From: Actinomycetes bacterium
GTDB taxonomy: Bacteria; Actinomycetota; Acidimicrobiia; Acidimicrobiales; Palsa-688
Reading direction: 5' to 3'
Length of the DNA stretch: 57,652 nt
Assembly: GCA_021847945.1 (NCBI GenBank)
Contig: JAJZNG010000194.1
Coordinates: 1 to 57,652, forward strand
Shown here: in pieces, positions 49,423 to 57,652 of the stretch
Layout: each line of letters begins with the position of its first letter
How positions within the stretch are numbered: the stretch's first letter is position 1
The notes under the pieces: model-generated
Database searches by the model: none
What the model was told of the DNA's origin: nothing
What the model saw: only the letters and a program-made list of their open reading frames with translations
Program-made: the position numbers and the translations under genes

Positions 49423-51024
49423 ATGACGATCGTCGCCCCCGATGACCAGCGTCCCCAAGCAACCCAAGCGCCACCTCTGGCACGCCCCGCTCCAGTGGCC
49501 GTCAGGCTGCGGCCCCCAAGCCGCGAGGGTCTAGTCGAGCACTTCGCCCCGACCGACCCTCCTCGCTCCTGGGACCTCACACGCAACCCACGGGTAGCGA
49601 AGCTCGTCCGTAGCCGCAAGTTCCAGTTCCTTTTGATCCTGCCGAACCAGATCATCTTCTGGACGGTCATCTTCCTAGGGATCTTGGGCACGGTAGTGCC
49701 CGGCATCAACTTCGCCACCGCAATCACTTGGTACATCTGGTTCTGCCTCGTCTTCGTCTTGATGGTCGTCGTCGGACGCGGCTGGTGTGCGATGTGCCCG
49801 TTCGGCGGGTTCGCCGAGTGGCTCCAACGCCGCACGTTCTGGCAGCGCACACAAAAGACCCTCGGACTCGGGAGGAAGCTGCCTGAACCGGTCGCCCGCT
49901 ACGGGCTGCTCCTGTCGGTCGGCACGTTCGTGGCACTGACTTGGATCGAGGAGCGCTTCAACATCGCCGGGCCCGGCAATCCCGCAGACACCGGCTTGAT
50001 GGTCGTCGGGATCGTGGCGAGCGCCGTGGCCGTGTTCCTAGTGTTCGAGAGGCGCACTTTCTGCCGTTACCTCTGTCCGCTGTCGGCTCTGATCGGCAGC
50101 GTCGGGGCGATGGGATCAGCCGCCGGGTTCCGCACCAGGGACCGGGAGGTATGTCTCACCTGCCAGACCAAGGACTGCATGCGAGGCGGCGAGGAAGGCT
50201 ACGGCTGCCCCTGGTACACCTGGCCTGGCAGCGCCGACTCGAACCTGACCTGCGGGCTGTGCAGCGAATGCTACAAGGGCTGCCCCTCCGACAACGTCGG
50301 ACTCTTCATCCAGCCCCCGCTCAAGTCGGTGATAGCCCCGCAGAGGCGCCGGGCCGACGTCGCCTGGTCCGTAGCGTTCCTTTTCGGATTGGTCCTATAC
50401 CAGCAGATCAACTCCACCAGCGCGTACGCGAGCCTGGACAGCTGGCTCAACCGGGTCACCCACATCGGTCCCTACCCCAACCCCGTCGACTACCTGGGCA
50501 TGATCGTAGGTCTGGGGTTCGCAGTAGCTGGGCTCGCCTGGGCGGCGAGCAGGCTCGTCATGAAGGACCCAGCCCGGCTTCCCGTCACCGACAGGCTGGC
50601 GGCGCTTGCCCGCTCCAAGTCCTTCGTGGACCGTGCCAGCCAGTTCCGCTCCTTCTTCGTACCCGTCGCCTACGGCCTCATCCCCGTCGTAGGGTCGGAC
50701 TTCCTGGCCCGCCAGTTGCCGAAGTTCTTCAAGCATTCGCTGCGCATCATCCCGGCGATCGGCTCGTGGTTCGGCGCCGGCTCCACCCACTCAAGCCTCT
50801 ACAACACCCACATCCTCACCAACCCCCAGATCGTGATCGCCCAACTGGTGGTCGTCGGCCTCGGGATGGTCGCGTCGCTGTGGGCCACCCACAAGATTGC
50901 GTTGAGAGACCTCAGGCCTTCCGCAGCCCGGCCGATCGCCGCCGAGGTGAGCGGGATCGCCATGGTCCTCGTGTCAGCCGGAGTGGCCGGGTTCTTGTAC
51001 GTGATCATGCACGCCGCTTCTTGA
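49423..51024 (+). CDS. Polytopic 4Fe-4S membrane protein (NapH/NosR/CcoG-like electron transfer)
   Basis: GRGWCAMCPFGGFAEW, RTFCRYLCPLSALIG, CLTCQTKDCMRGGEEGYGCPW, CGLCSECYKGCP, plus several TM segments. Confidence 0.8.
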   Translation: MTIVAPDDQRPQATQAPPLARPAPVAVRLRPPSREGLVEHFAPTDPPRSWDLTRNPRVAKLVRSRKFQFLLILPNQIIFWTVIFLGILGTVVPGINFATAITWYIWFCLVFVLMVVVGRGWCAMCPFGGFAEWLQRRTFWQRTQKTLGLGRKLPEPVARYGLLLSVGTFVALTWIEERFNIAGPGNPADTGLMVVGIVASAVAVFLVFERRTFCRYLCPLSALIGSVGAMGSAAGFRTRDREVCLTCQTKDCMRGGEEGYGCPWYTWPGSADSNLTCGLCSECYKGCPSDNVGLFIQPPLKSVIAPQRRRADVAWSVAFLFGLVLYQQINSTSAYASLDSWLNRVTHIGPYPNPVDYLGMIVGLGFAVAGLAWAASRLVMKDPARLPVTDRLAALARSKSFVDRASQFRSFFVPVAYGLIPVVGSDFLARQLPKFFKHSLRIIPAIGSWFGAGSTHSSLYNTHILTNPQIVIAQLVVVGLGMVASLWATHKIALRDLRPSAARPIAAEVSGIAMVLVSAGVAGFLYVIMHAAS

Positions 51025-51044
51025 TTCTTGAGAGGAACACGACA

Positions 51045-52802
51045 ATGACGATTACCGCCCCATCTCACATAAATTCCGCCTCGCAAGAGGGCATCGTCTC
51101 TCCGACGATCCACGTTCTCATCGACCGCTGCGCCGGCTGCCAGGAGTGCATCGTAAGATGCCCGACGCAAGCCCTCCACATGGATCCAGTCACGTGGACC
51201 GCCGTCGGCGACGACCAGCTATGCGTCGGGTGCCGCCAGTGCGAGCGCACCTGCCCGTACTCTGCGATATACGTGGAAGGCCCTCAACTCGTGGCGGGCA
51301 GGGTGAACCTTGAGACAGTGCACCCCGATCAGCTCGCCTTCGACCGCAGCGAGACCCGCCGGGCTATCACCACCTGGCACGAGGCTCTCGACGAAGCGAG
51401 CCGCTGCCTCGACTGCCCGGATCCGACTTGCGTGCGCGGCTGCCCCGCACACAACGACATCCCCGGTTTCATCAAGGCGTTGCGCTCAGGTGACCTCGAC
51501 GAGGCTCACAAGATCCTGCGCCGGACCAGCTACCTGCCCGACGTCTGCTCGCGGGTCTGCGACCAGGCAGTCCAATGCGAAGGGGCCTGCAGCTGGTCAC
51601 TTGCCGGCAGCAGCCCTGTCGCCATCGGAGCCCTGGAACGCTTCATCGCCGATAATGCTCCTGTCCCGCCCATCGAAGTGGCCGAATCCGGAGAAAGCGG
51701 TCGAGTGCCGCGCGTGGCGATTGTCGGGTCCGGTCCTGCTGGCATCGCAGCAGCTGCCGAGCTGCGAGTCGGAGGTGCCGACGTGACCGTGTTCGAACGT
51801 GACGACACACCTGGAGGCCTCCTCATCTGGGGTATACCCGACTTCACGCTGCCCGAACCGGTCGCTAGACGCCCTTGGAAGCACTTAGTCGACGCGGGCG
51901 TGCACCTGCAGACGAACCACGGCGTGAACGCAGACGAGCTCGCTTCGCTCACCGAAGATTTCGACGCGGTGCTCGTCGCCGCCGGCGCGAGCGTAGCGAT
52001 GCGGGCGCCGGTTCCGGGGGCCGACCTGGACGGCGTGTGCGACGCCACCGAGTTCCTCCAAGCAGCCCGCCTGGCGATCGCGAGCGGAACCCCCATGGCG
52101 GCACTCGCCCCAAGGGCCGTCAACGCGTCCACCCCGGGCGACACCCGGCCTGCCAGAGTCCTCGTGCTCGGAGCCGGGAACACGGCTATGGACGTGGCCC
52201 GCAGCGCCCGACGCCTCGGCGCAAATGCCACCTGCATCGACTGGATGGACCGCCGCTTCGCCCCGGTGCGCCCCGACGAGCTCGACGAGGCGACCGCCGA
52301 AGGCGTAGAAGTCCGCTTCTCGACCACCCTGCGCCGTCTACTCGGAGACCAGGGGCACGTCAACGAAGCGGAGCTAGCGGAGACGGAGCAGCCGAAAGCC
52401 TCCAAGCGGCCCAAGGTGCTCGAGTCTAAGACGTCGAGGCTCCAAGTGGACATGGTGGTCATGGCGATGGGTTATCGCGTCGAGGCGGACATCGCAAAGC
52501 TGGGAGGAGATGTACCCGTAGCCAAGAAGGTCCAAGGCCTCGCCGACCGGCGCTGGATCGCCAGCGGGCTGCTGGCAAACCCCGCTCCGCCGGCCGCCCG
52601 CTACCAGCCCGTCGGGCTCTTGGCGCTGGGCCGTGAGAAAGGCGAAGCGCAGGCGGCCTACCCTCGGGGAAAGCGCACCTGGTTCGCGGGGGACTGCCTG
52701 GTCGGACCGTCGACTGTCGTGGAGGCGATGGCCCAAGGCAAGGTCGCCGCAGCTGCGATCCTCGCCTCGTTGTCGGCGGGGGAGCCCGACGGGGGGGTCT
52801 GA
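51045..52802 (+). CDS. FAD-dependent oxidoreductase (GltD-like) with N-terminal ferredoxin domain
   Basis: DRCAGCQECIVRCPTQAL, DQLCVGCRQCERTCPYSA, CLDCPDPTCVRGCPAHNDIPGFIKAL, VAIVGSGPAGIAAAAELRVGGADVTVFERDDTPGGLL; start at ATG 51045. Confidence 0.9.
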   Translation: MTITAPSHINSASQEGIVSPTIHVLIDRCAGCQECIVRCPTQALHMDPVTWTAVGDDQLCVGCRQCERTCPYSAIYVEGPQLVAGRVNLETVHPDQLAFDRSETRRAITTWHEALDEASRCLDCPDPTCVRGCPAHNDIPGFIKALRSGDLDEAHKILRRTSYLPDVCSRVCDQAVQCEGACSWSLAGSSPVAIGALERFIADNAPVPPIEVAESGESGRVPRVAIVGSGPAGIAAAAELRVGGADVTVFERDDTPGGLLIWGIPDFTLPEPVARRPWKHLVDAGVHLQTNHGVNADELASLTEDFDAVLVAAGASVAMRAPVPGADLDGVCDATEFLQAARLAIASGTPMAALAPRAVNASTPGDTRPARVLVLGAGNTAMDVARSARRLGANATCIDWMDRRFAPVRPDELDEATAEGVEVRFSTTLRRLLGDQGHVNEAELAETEQPKASKRPKVLESKTSRLQVDMVVMAMGYRVEADIAKLGGDVPVAKKVQGLADRRWIASGLLANPAPPAARYQPVGLLALGREKGEAQAAYPRGKRTWFAGDCLVGPSTVVEAMAQGKVAAAAILASLSAGEPDGGV

Positions 52803-52806
52803 GGTC

Positions 52807-53694
52807 TCAGACCCCGGACCAGTAGGTTCCCGAAGCCTCCGCTGACTCGTCGAGCATCTCCATTCGAGACTCGGCGGTTAGCGGGTCGGCTTCGCACATA
52901 GCATCCACCAGCAATCCCAAGGTTACGAGCACCGCCGGATGGACGTCGAAGGTCAACCCCGAGCCGACCGGGAGGGCTAGGCTCCACGCCGGCTGCACAC
53001 CAGGTATCGGGGGCATCGCCCGGTCGCAGACGAGAGCGATCCGATATCCGAAACCGACAGCCGCCTGGATCATACGGATCATCTCGGACGGATAGCGGGG
53101 CATGCATAAGGCCAAAAGGACGTCCGCTCCGGCCGCCCTGGCCCCTAAAAGCGCGTCGAGGGCTTTGGAGTCGGCCTCCGCTACCGACAGCACATGGGGA
53201 TGGACCTTTCCGGCCAGGTAGGCGAAATATTCTCCCAGATAGGCTGAGGCCCTAACCCCGGCGACTACCAGCGGCTTCGACGCTACTAGTGCCGCTGCGA
53301 GACCGTCAGCTCCGACCAGGACATCTGACGTCCTCGCAGCTTCTGCGACGTGACTGGCTTCTTCGCTGACGACCGCCTGAGCGTGGGTCAGTCCCCGAGG
53401 CGCACTGTGAAATTGCGCGTCGTCGACGAGAAGGTTTCGCAGGTGGTCCCGAAGAGCGCCGTAGCCGTCGAATCCGAGCGATGCGGCAAGGCGGCTGACA
53501 GAAGGTTGGCTGACGCCGACTCGCTCCGCTAGTTCCCTGGCGCTCAACCATGCAAGCTGGTGTGGGTTCTCCAACAGCAGGGCCAGGATCCTACGTGAGG
53601 TCGGGCTCAGCTTGGTCCCAGAAGCAAGGTAACGAAGCTCCTCGCCTGGAGTCAGAGACTGGGTCGGCGCCACCGGCCGAGACGCCGTCACCAA
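52807..53694 (-). CDS. MurR/RpiR-family transcriptional regulator
   Basis: LSARELAERVGVSQPSVSRLAASLGFDGYGALRDHLRNLL plus SIS-like domain; overlaps the hutI stop. Confidence 0.85.
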   Translation of the reverse strand: MVTASRPVAPTQSLTPGEELRYLASGTKLSPTSRRILALLLENPHQLAWLSARELAERVGVSQPSVSRLAASLGFDGYGALRDHLRNLLVDDAQFHSAPRGLTHAQAVVSEEASHVAEAARTSDVLVGADGLAAALVASKPLVVAGVRASAYLGEYFAYLAGKVHPHVLSVAEADSKALDALLGARAAGADVLLALCMPRYPSEMIRMIQAAVGFGYRIALVCDRAMPPIPGVQPAWSLALPVGSGLTFDVHPAVLVTLGLLVDAMCEADPLTAESRMEMLDESAEASGTYWSGV

Positions 53695-54944
53695 CGCCCC
53701 CCAGGTGGAGCTCCGGCTACGAGCTCACCGAGCCGGAAGACAGCTGAGACCATCGGAACACCCGGGCGGTAGGCGATCCACGACGCGCTGGGCGCGTCGA
53801 GGACCACGAAATCCGCCCTTTTGCCCACCTGTAGCCTGCCGACGTCGTCGCGCCTCAGAGCGTCGGCGCCGCCGCCCGTCGCAGCGTGCAGCGCTTCGGG
53901 TAAGGTCATTCCGAGCTCTCGCACCGCCAGCGCTACGACGAAGCTCATAGAGGTGGTATAAGACGTGCCGGGATTGCAGTCGGTAGCCAGCGCCACCCTC
54001 ACGCCGGCGTCGAGGAGCCGCCGGCCGTCAGGATAGCCCGACCTCGTAGAGAACTCAGCTGCGGGTAGTAGAGTCACTACCGTCGGCGAGCCGGCGAGGG
54101 CTTCGACGTCGGCGTCGGACAGGTGGGTGCAGTGGTCTACCGAGGCAGCGCCGACGGCTGCTCCCAGCGAAGCCCCCGGACCGTGGCGGAGCTGGTTGGC
54201 GTGCAGCTTGAGACCAAGACCCGCCCTGCGCCCGGCTTCGAGGACCGTTCTTGCCTGGTCTGCGTCGAAGGCTCCCTCCTCGCAGAACACGTCGATCCAT
54301 CGGCATTCCCCACGGCAGGCTTCGAGCATCTGCCCGCAAACTAGGTCCACGTAGTCGTCGCTACGCCCCGCGTACTCAGGGGGGACCACATGGGCTCCGA
54401 GGTAGGTCACCTCGTCGGTCAGTGTCGCTGCTACGCGGACCAGCCGTGCTTCGTTAGCCACGTCGAGGCCGTAGCCGCTCTTGACCTCTATGGTCGTCGT
54501 TCCACCTTCGAGCGCTTCGGCTACCAGCCTGTGCGCCCGCCTTGACAGCTCCGGCGTGGTCGCGGCTCGGGTCGCCTCGACAGTTCCGACGATGCCGCCG
54601 GCGACGTAGGCGCGTCCCGCCATGCGCGCCTCCCACTCCCCCGCCCTGTCGCCTGCGAAGACGAGATGCGTGTGACTGTCGACGAAACCTGGTATCACGG
54701 CCCTTCCGGCCACGTCGAGGCGTGAACTTCCCGCAGCCTCCGGCAGGGTCCTCTCAGGGCCCACCCAAACGATCCGGCCTTCCTCTACGACGATGGCCAT
54801 CCCAGCTGCCGGCGACGAACCCGTCCCGTCACACAACTCGCCGATACCGGTGACCACGACGCTGGCCCCGCCGTAGCCGCCTGCTATGCAGCTACGAATC
54901 TCACCGCTACGAGCGTCGGCGACCTCGCGCTCGTAGCTCGTCAT
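53688..54944 (-). CDS. hutI: Imidazolonepropionase
   Basis: VIPGFVDSHTHLVFAGDRAGEWEARMAG, EVKSGYGLD, YLGAHVVPPEY, LKLHANQL, VALATDCNPGTSYTTSM; start at ATG 54944 overlapping the hutF stop. Confidence 0.92.
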   Translation of the reverse strand: MTSYEREVADARSGEIRSCIAGGYGGASVVVTGIGELCDGTGSSPAAGMAIVVEEGRIVWVGPERTLPEAAGSSRLDVAGRAVIPGFVDSHTHLVFAGDRAGEWEARMAGRAYVAGGIVGTVEATRAATTPELSRRAHRLVAEALEGGTTTIEVKSGYGLDVANEARLVRVAATLTDEVTYLGAHVVPPEYAGRSDDYVDLVCGQMLEACRGECRWIDVFCEEGAFDADQARTVLEAGRRAGLGLKLHANQLRHGPGASLGAAVGAASVDHCTHLSDADVEALAGSPTVVTLLPAAEFSTRSGYPDGRRLLDAGVRVALATDCNPGTSYTTSMSFVVALAVRELGMTLPEALHAATGGGADALRRDDVGRLQVGKRADFVVLDAPSASWIAYRPGVPMVSAVFRLGELVAGAPPGGRW

Positions 54945-56425
54945 TCGCCGCGGCCCATGACCGTTGCGATAGCTTCTGACATGTGCTTTGCCACGTCGTC
55001 CAAGCCTAGGTGGTGGCCGTCTTTCACGACCGTCCTTCCGGCTACGACCACCTCTTGGGGAGAAGCCCCGCGCGTAGCGAAGACCAAGGCCGACGCGGCG
55101 TTGGCCCCTCCGGCGCTGAAAGTGCCCGCCACGTCCACGCCGGACAAGTCGAAGCTGCACAGGTCAGCCTGGGCGCCTACTGCGATCCGCCCGACGTCCT
55201 CCCAGCCCAACGAGCGCGAGCCGTTGCCTGTGGCCGCTTGGAGCAGGTCCGCTGGGCTGTGGGACCCGCGCCGGCCGCTGGCCAGGCGCTCGTCGAGCTC
55301 GACGGCTCGCGCTTCTTCTAAAAGGTCTATCACCGCGTGGGAGTCGCTTCCCAGGCAAAGCGGCACCCCGGCACGTCTCAGGGCGACCGTAGGTCCGATC
55401 CCGTCCGCGAGGTCGCGCTCGGTGGTCGGGCACACGCACACCGAAGAACCCGACGCTCCGAGCAGGTCGACGTCTCGGGCTTCGAGATGGGTGGCGTGCA
55501 CAGCAGTGAACGCCGGTCCGAGCAGGCCCGCTTCGCCCAGCAGCTGCGTCGGGGTCAGCCCCCAAGCGCGCACGCAGGCCGCGTTCTCGGCTGTTTGCTC
55601 GCTGACGTGAGCGTGAATCGGCCTACCCGAACGCCCCGTGCCGGACGGCGCCGTGCCGCTCGGCCCTGTGCCGCTTGGCGCTGTGCTGGACGGCGCCATG
55701 GCGGCGGCGATCTCGTCCAGAGCTTCACGGGGCACGGCCCGAACGGAATGCACTGCAGCCCCGAAGCGCACCGTCGGTCCGCTGAGGGATCTCGAAGCGG
55801 CTTCGAGGCGGGCCAGCCAGCCGTCTACGCTGCCATCGCTGAAGCGCCGCTGCGCGCCTTGGAGCGGCACGGCGGGGAGCGTTCCGACGCCGGGTCCCAC
55901 ACTTGGACTCGCCTCGCTCGCCGGTCCTATCCCTGCGGTCAAGTAGCAGGTGTCGAGCACGGTTATCCGTATTCCTGCGGTGCGCGCAGCCTCGACGATC
56001 GCAGCTTCCATAGCCTGGTTCTGGTAGGCACGGCCATTTCGGTCGTGGTGCAGGTAGTGGAACTCGCCGACCGTGGTTATGCCTGCTAGAAGCATCTCTG
56101 CGTATACGGCGCTCGCTAAGTCCAAGTAGGTATCCGGTTCGATCCTCTCGGCGACCCGGTACATGAGGGTCCGCCAGGACCAGAAGTCTCCGCCAGCGGA
56201 TTGAGTCCAGGCGCGCAACGCCCGGTGGAACGCATGGGAATGGCAGTTGACGAGACCGGGGACAGTCAACCCTCGCAGAACCTCGATACCGGGGTTCTCA
56301 GGGCGCGGCGCTCCGGGGACCACGTCGATTATGGTCCCGTCTGCGTCGCAGTCGATGCGGACGCCGCTGACCGCGTCGGGCCCGCCGAGCCAGGCCATCT
56401 CGGCCCACCAGGTGCGGGCGGTCAT
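54941..56425 (-). CDS. hutF: Formimidoylglutamate deiminase
   Basis: PGLVNCHSHAFHRALRAWTQSAGGDFWSWRTLMYRVAERI, GEFHYLHHDRNGRAYQN, HAHVSEQ, CPTTERDLADGI, LCLGSDSHAVIDLLEEAR. Confidence 0.92.
   Translation of the reverse strand: MTARTWWAEMAWLGGPDAVSGVRIDCDADGTIIDVVPGAPRPENPGIEVLRGLTVPGLVNCHSHAFHRALRAWTQSAGGDFWSWRTLMYRVAERIEPDTYLDLASAVYAEMLLAGITTVGEFHYLHHDRNGRAYQNQAMEAAIVEAARTAGIRITVLDTCYLTAGIGPASEASPSVGPGVGTLPAVPLQGAQRRFSDGSVDGWLARLEAASRSLSGPTVRFGAAVHSVRAVPREALDEIAAAMAPSSTAPSGTGPSGTAPSGTGRSGRPIHAHVSEQTAENAACVRAWGLTPTQLLGEAGLLGPAFTAVHATHLEARDVDLLGASGSSVCVCPTTERDLADGIGPTVALRRAGVPLCLGSDSHAVIDLLEEARAVELDERLASGRRGSHSPADLLQAATGNGSRSLGWEDVGRIAVGAQADLCSFDLSGVDVAGTFSAGGANAASALVFATRGASPQEVVVAGRTVVKDGHHLGLDDVAKHMSEAIATVMGRGE
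55640..55699 (-). repeat. Four imperfect 15-bp tandem repeats within hutF
   Basis: gtgccggacggcgcc gtgccgctcggccct gtgccgcttggcgct gtgctggacggcgcc, encoding a (PSGT[AG])n-type run. Confidence 0.85.
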
Positions 56426-57652
56426 CCCAACTTCCCGCAGACGGCCTCCGCTGCTTCCAGCAGACGGCCCGACGCCACGGCGTGCACTGCGGCTTCGACC
56501 TCCGGGGCGACCCATCGGTCAGGGCCGGGACCTGACACGCTGCGGCGCAGTTCGTCTCGGGCTGCTGCTGTTGCCGGGGCAGGCTCCAGCGGAGCCCTCA
56601 GGTCCAAAGCACGGGCGCCTACGAGCAGCTCTATTGCGACAACCCGGCGCAAGCCGTCCAGTGACTTGCGGAGTTTTCTGGCGGCCGACCAGCCCATCGA
56701 GACGTGGTCCTCTTGCATGGCGGAGCTTGGTATCGAATCCACGCTCGCCGGTGAGGCGAGACGCTTCAGCTCGCTGACTATCCCCGCCGCGCAGTACTGG
56801 GCGATCATGTAGCCGGAGTCGACGCCAGGATCGTCGGCGAGGAAAGGCGCAAGCCCGTGCGAGCGCGCAGGGTCCAGCATCCGGTCGCAGCGGCGCTCAC
56901 TCATCGACGCGAGGTCGGCGGCGACTATCGCTAGAAAGTCCGCCACGTAGGCGAGCGGGGCACCGTGGAAGTTGCCGTTGGATTCGACGCGTCCGTCTGC
57001 TAGCACCACGGGATTGTCGACGGTGGCGGCGAGCTCGCGTCCGAGCACCGTCGCCGCGTGCGACAGCGTGTCGCGTACCGCTCCTGACACCGCAGGTGCG
57101 CAGCGCAGCGAGTAGGCGTCTTGGACCCGGGTGTCGCCCAGCCGGTGCGACCCGACGATCTCGGAGTTTCGCAACAGACGCGACATGTTGTCCGCCGCTG
57201 CGACTTGGCCGGGATGGGGTCTCAACGGCCCGTGCAGGTCGGCTGCGAACACGCGGTCGGTTCCCAAGAGCGCTTCGACGCTCATAGCGGCCGCCAAGTC
57301 GGCTGTCTTGCAAAGCACGGTGAAATCGTTCACCGCCATGATCAGCATGCCAAGCATGCCGTCAGTGCCGTTGACTAAAGCCAGGCCTTCCTTCTCCTCG
57401 AGCTCTAGGGGTTCGATTCCTGCTAGGGCGAGGAGCTCTGCCGCCGGGCGTAGCTGACCGGCGCGGTCCCGGCCTTCTCCTTCTCCCATCATGAACAAAG
57501 CCGTGTGGGCTAGGGGTGCTAGGTCGCCGCTGCAGCCGAGGGACCCGTACTCTGGCACTGTCGGGGCTATCCCGGCGTTCAGGGCAGACGCGTAGGAGGT
57601 CGCTACTGACGGCCGGACGCCCGTTCGTCCCGACGCCAGGGTCGCCAGGCGG
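56422..57652 (-). CDS. hutH: Histidine ammonia-lyase, 5' end beyond the window
   Basis: EYGSLGCSGDLAPLAHTALFMMGEG, GTDGMLGMLIMA, QDAYSLRCAPAVSGAVRDTLSHA, NGNFHGAPLAYVADFLAI, QEDHVSMGWSAARKL. Confidence 0.92.
   Translation of the reverse strand, partial: RLATLASGRTGVRPSVATSYASALNAGIAPTVPEYGSLGCSGDLAPLAHTALFMMGEGEGRDRAGQLRPAAELLALAGIEPLELEEKEGLALVNGTDGMLGMLIMAVNDFTVLCKTADLAAAMSVEALLGTDRVFAADLHGPLRPHPGQVAAADNMSRLLRNSEIVGSHRLGDTRVQDAYSLRCAPAVSGAVRDTLSHAATVLGRELAATVDNPVVLADGRVESNGNFHGAPLAYVADFLAIVAADLASMSERRCDRMLDPARSHGLAPFLADDPGVDSGYMIAQYCAAGIVSELKRLASPASVDSIPSSAMQEDHVSMGWSAARKLRKSLDGLRRVVAIELLVGARALDLRAPLEPAPATAAARDELRRSVSGPGPDRWVAPEVEAAVHAVASGRLLEAAEAVCGKLG

Noticed and set aside
49941-51044. 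N-terminal 368-codon extension of the oxidoreductase ORF in the track
   Set aside because: Overlaps the membrane Fe-S gene in another frame and is Arg-rich nonsense; true start is ATG 51045
51530-52462. 310-aa minus-strand ORF opposite the FAD oxidoreductase
   Set aside because: Shadow ORF with low-complexity Ser/Arg/Thr composition

Overview
57.65 kb of high-GC bacterial DNA, probably actinobacterial and possibly Acidimicrobiia-like (inferred from gene content only). From left to right: (1) 0.1-7.1 kb: a STAS-domain gene, then a compact exopolysaccharide cluster with a PelG-like membrane protein, a PelF-like glycosyltransferase, a secreted spherulin-4/GH135-like hydrolase with a short repeat tail, and a GHL15-like glycosidase. 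(2) About 7.3-37 kb: a stress-related accessory region with a hemerythrin-like gene, FtsH, three PRC-barrel paralogues, zwf-gnd-HAD, a glycogen-debranching-type enzyme and GT4, CsbD, DJ-1/PfpI, an ISL3-type IS with an exact 8-bp TSD, an arginine deiminase operon, GAF-ANTAR regulators, an SPFH gene and a duplicated small-membrane-protein module. Many remnants and amber-interrupted genes are mixed in. (3) 37.3-57.6 kb: a more ordinary chromosomal segment with PhzF, icd, a CcdA/MazF-type TA pair, tRNA-Val, dienelactone hydrolase, an acyl-CoA synthetase, HDOD-GGDEF, an Rrf2/Fe-S redox locus and a hutH-F-I-rpiR operon. The strongest candidate for something undescribed is a recurrent ~71-73-nt leader element, GTTGCTCCAGACCYTGG...AAAGGAGCRAY. 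Its ends can pair over 8 bp, including G-U changes, and the 3' strand contains the Shine-Dalgarno. It precedes short ORFs that overlap the next gene's start (ftsH, zwf, PRC-barrel, and partially an FAD oxidoreductase). One copy is split by the IS and is restored exactly when the IS and one TSD copy are removed in silico. No database searches or folding programs were run.
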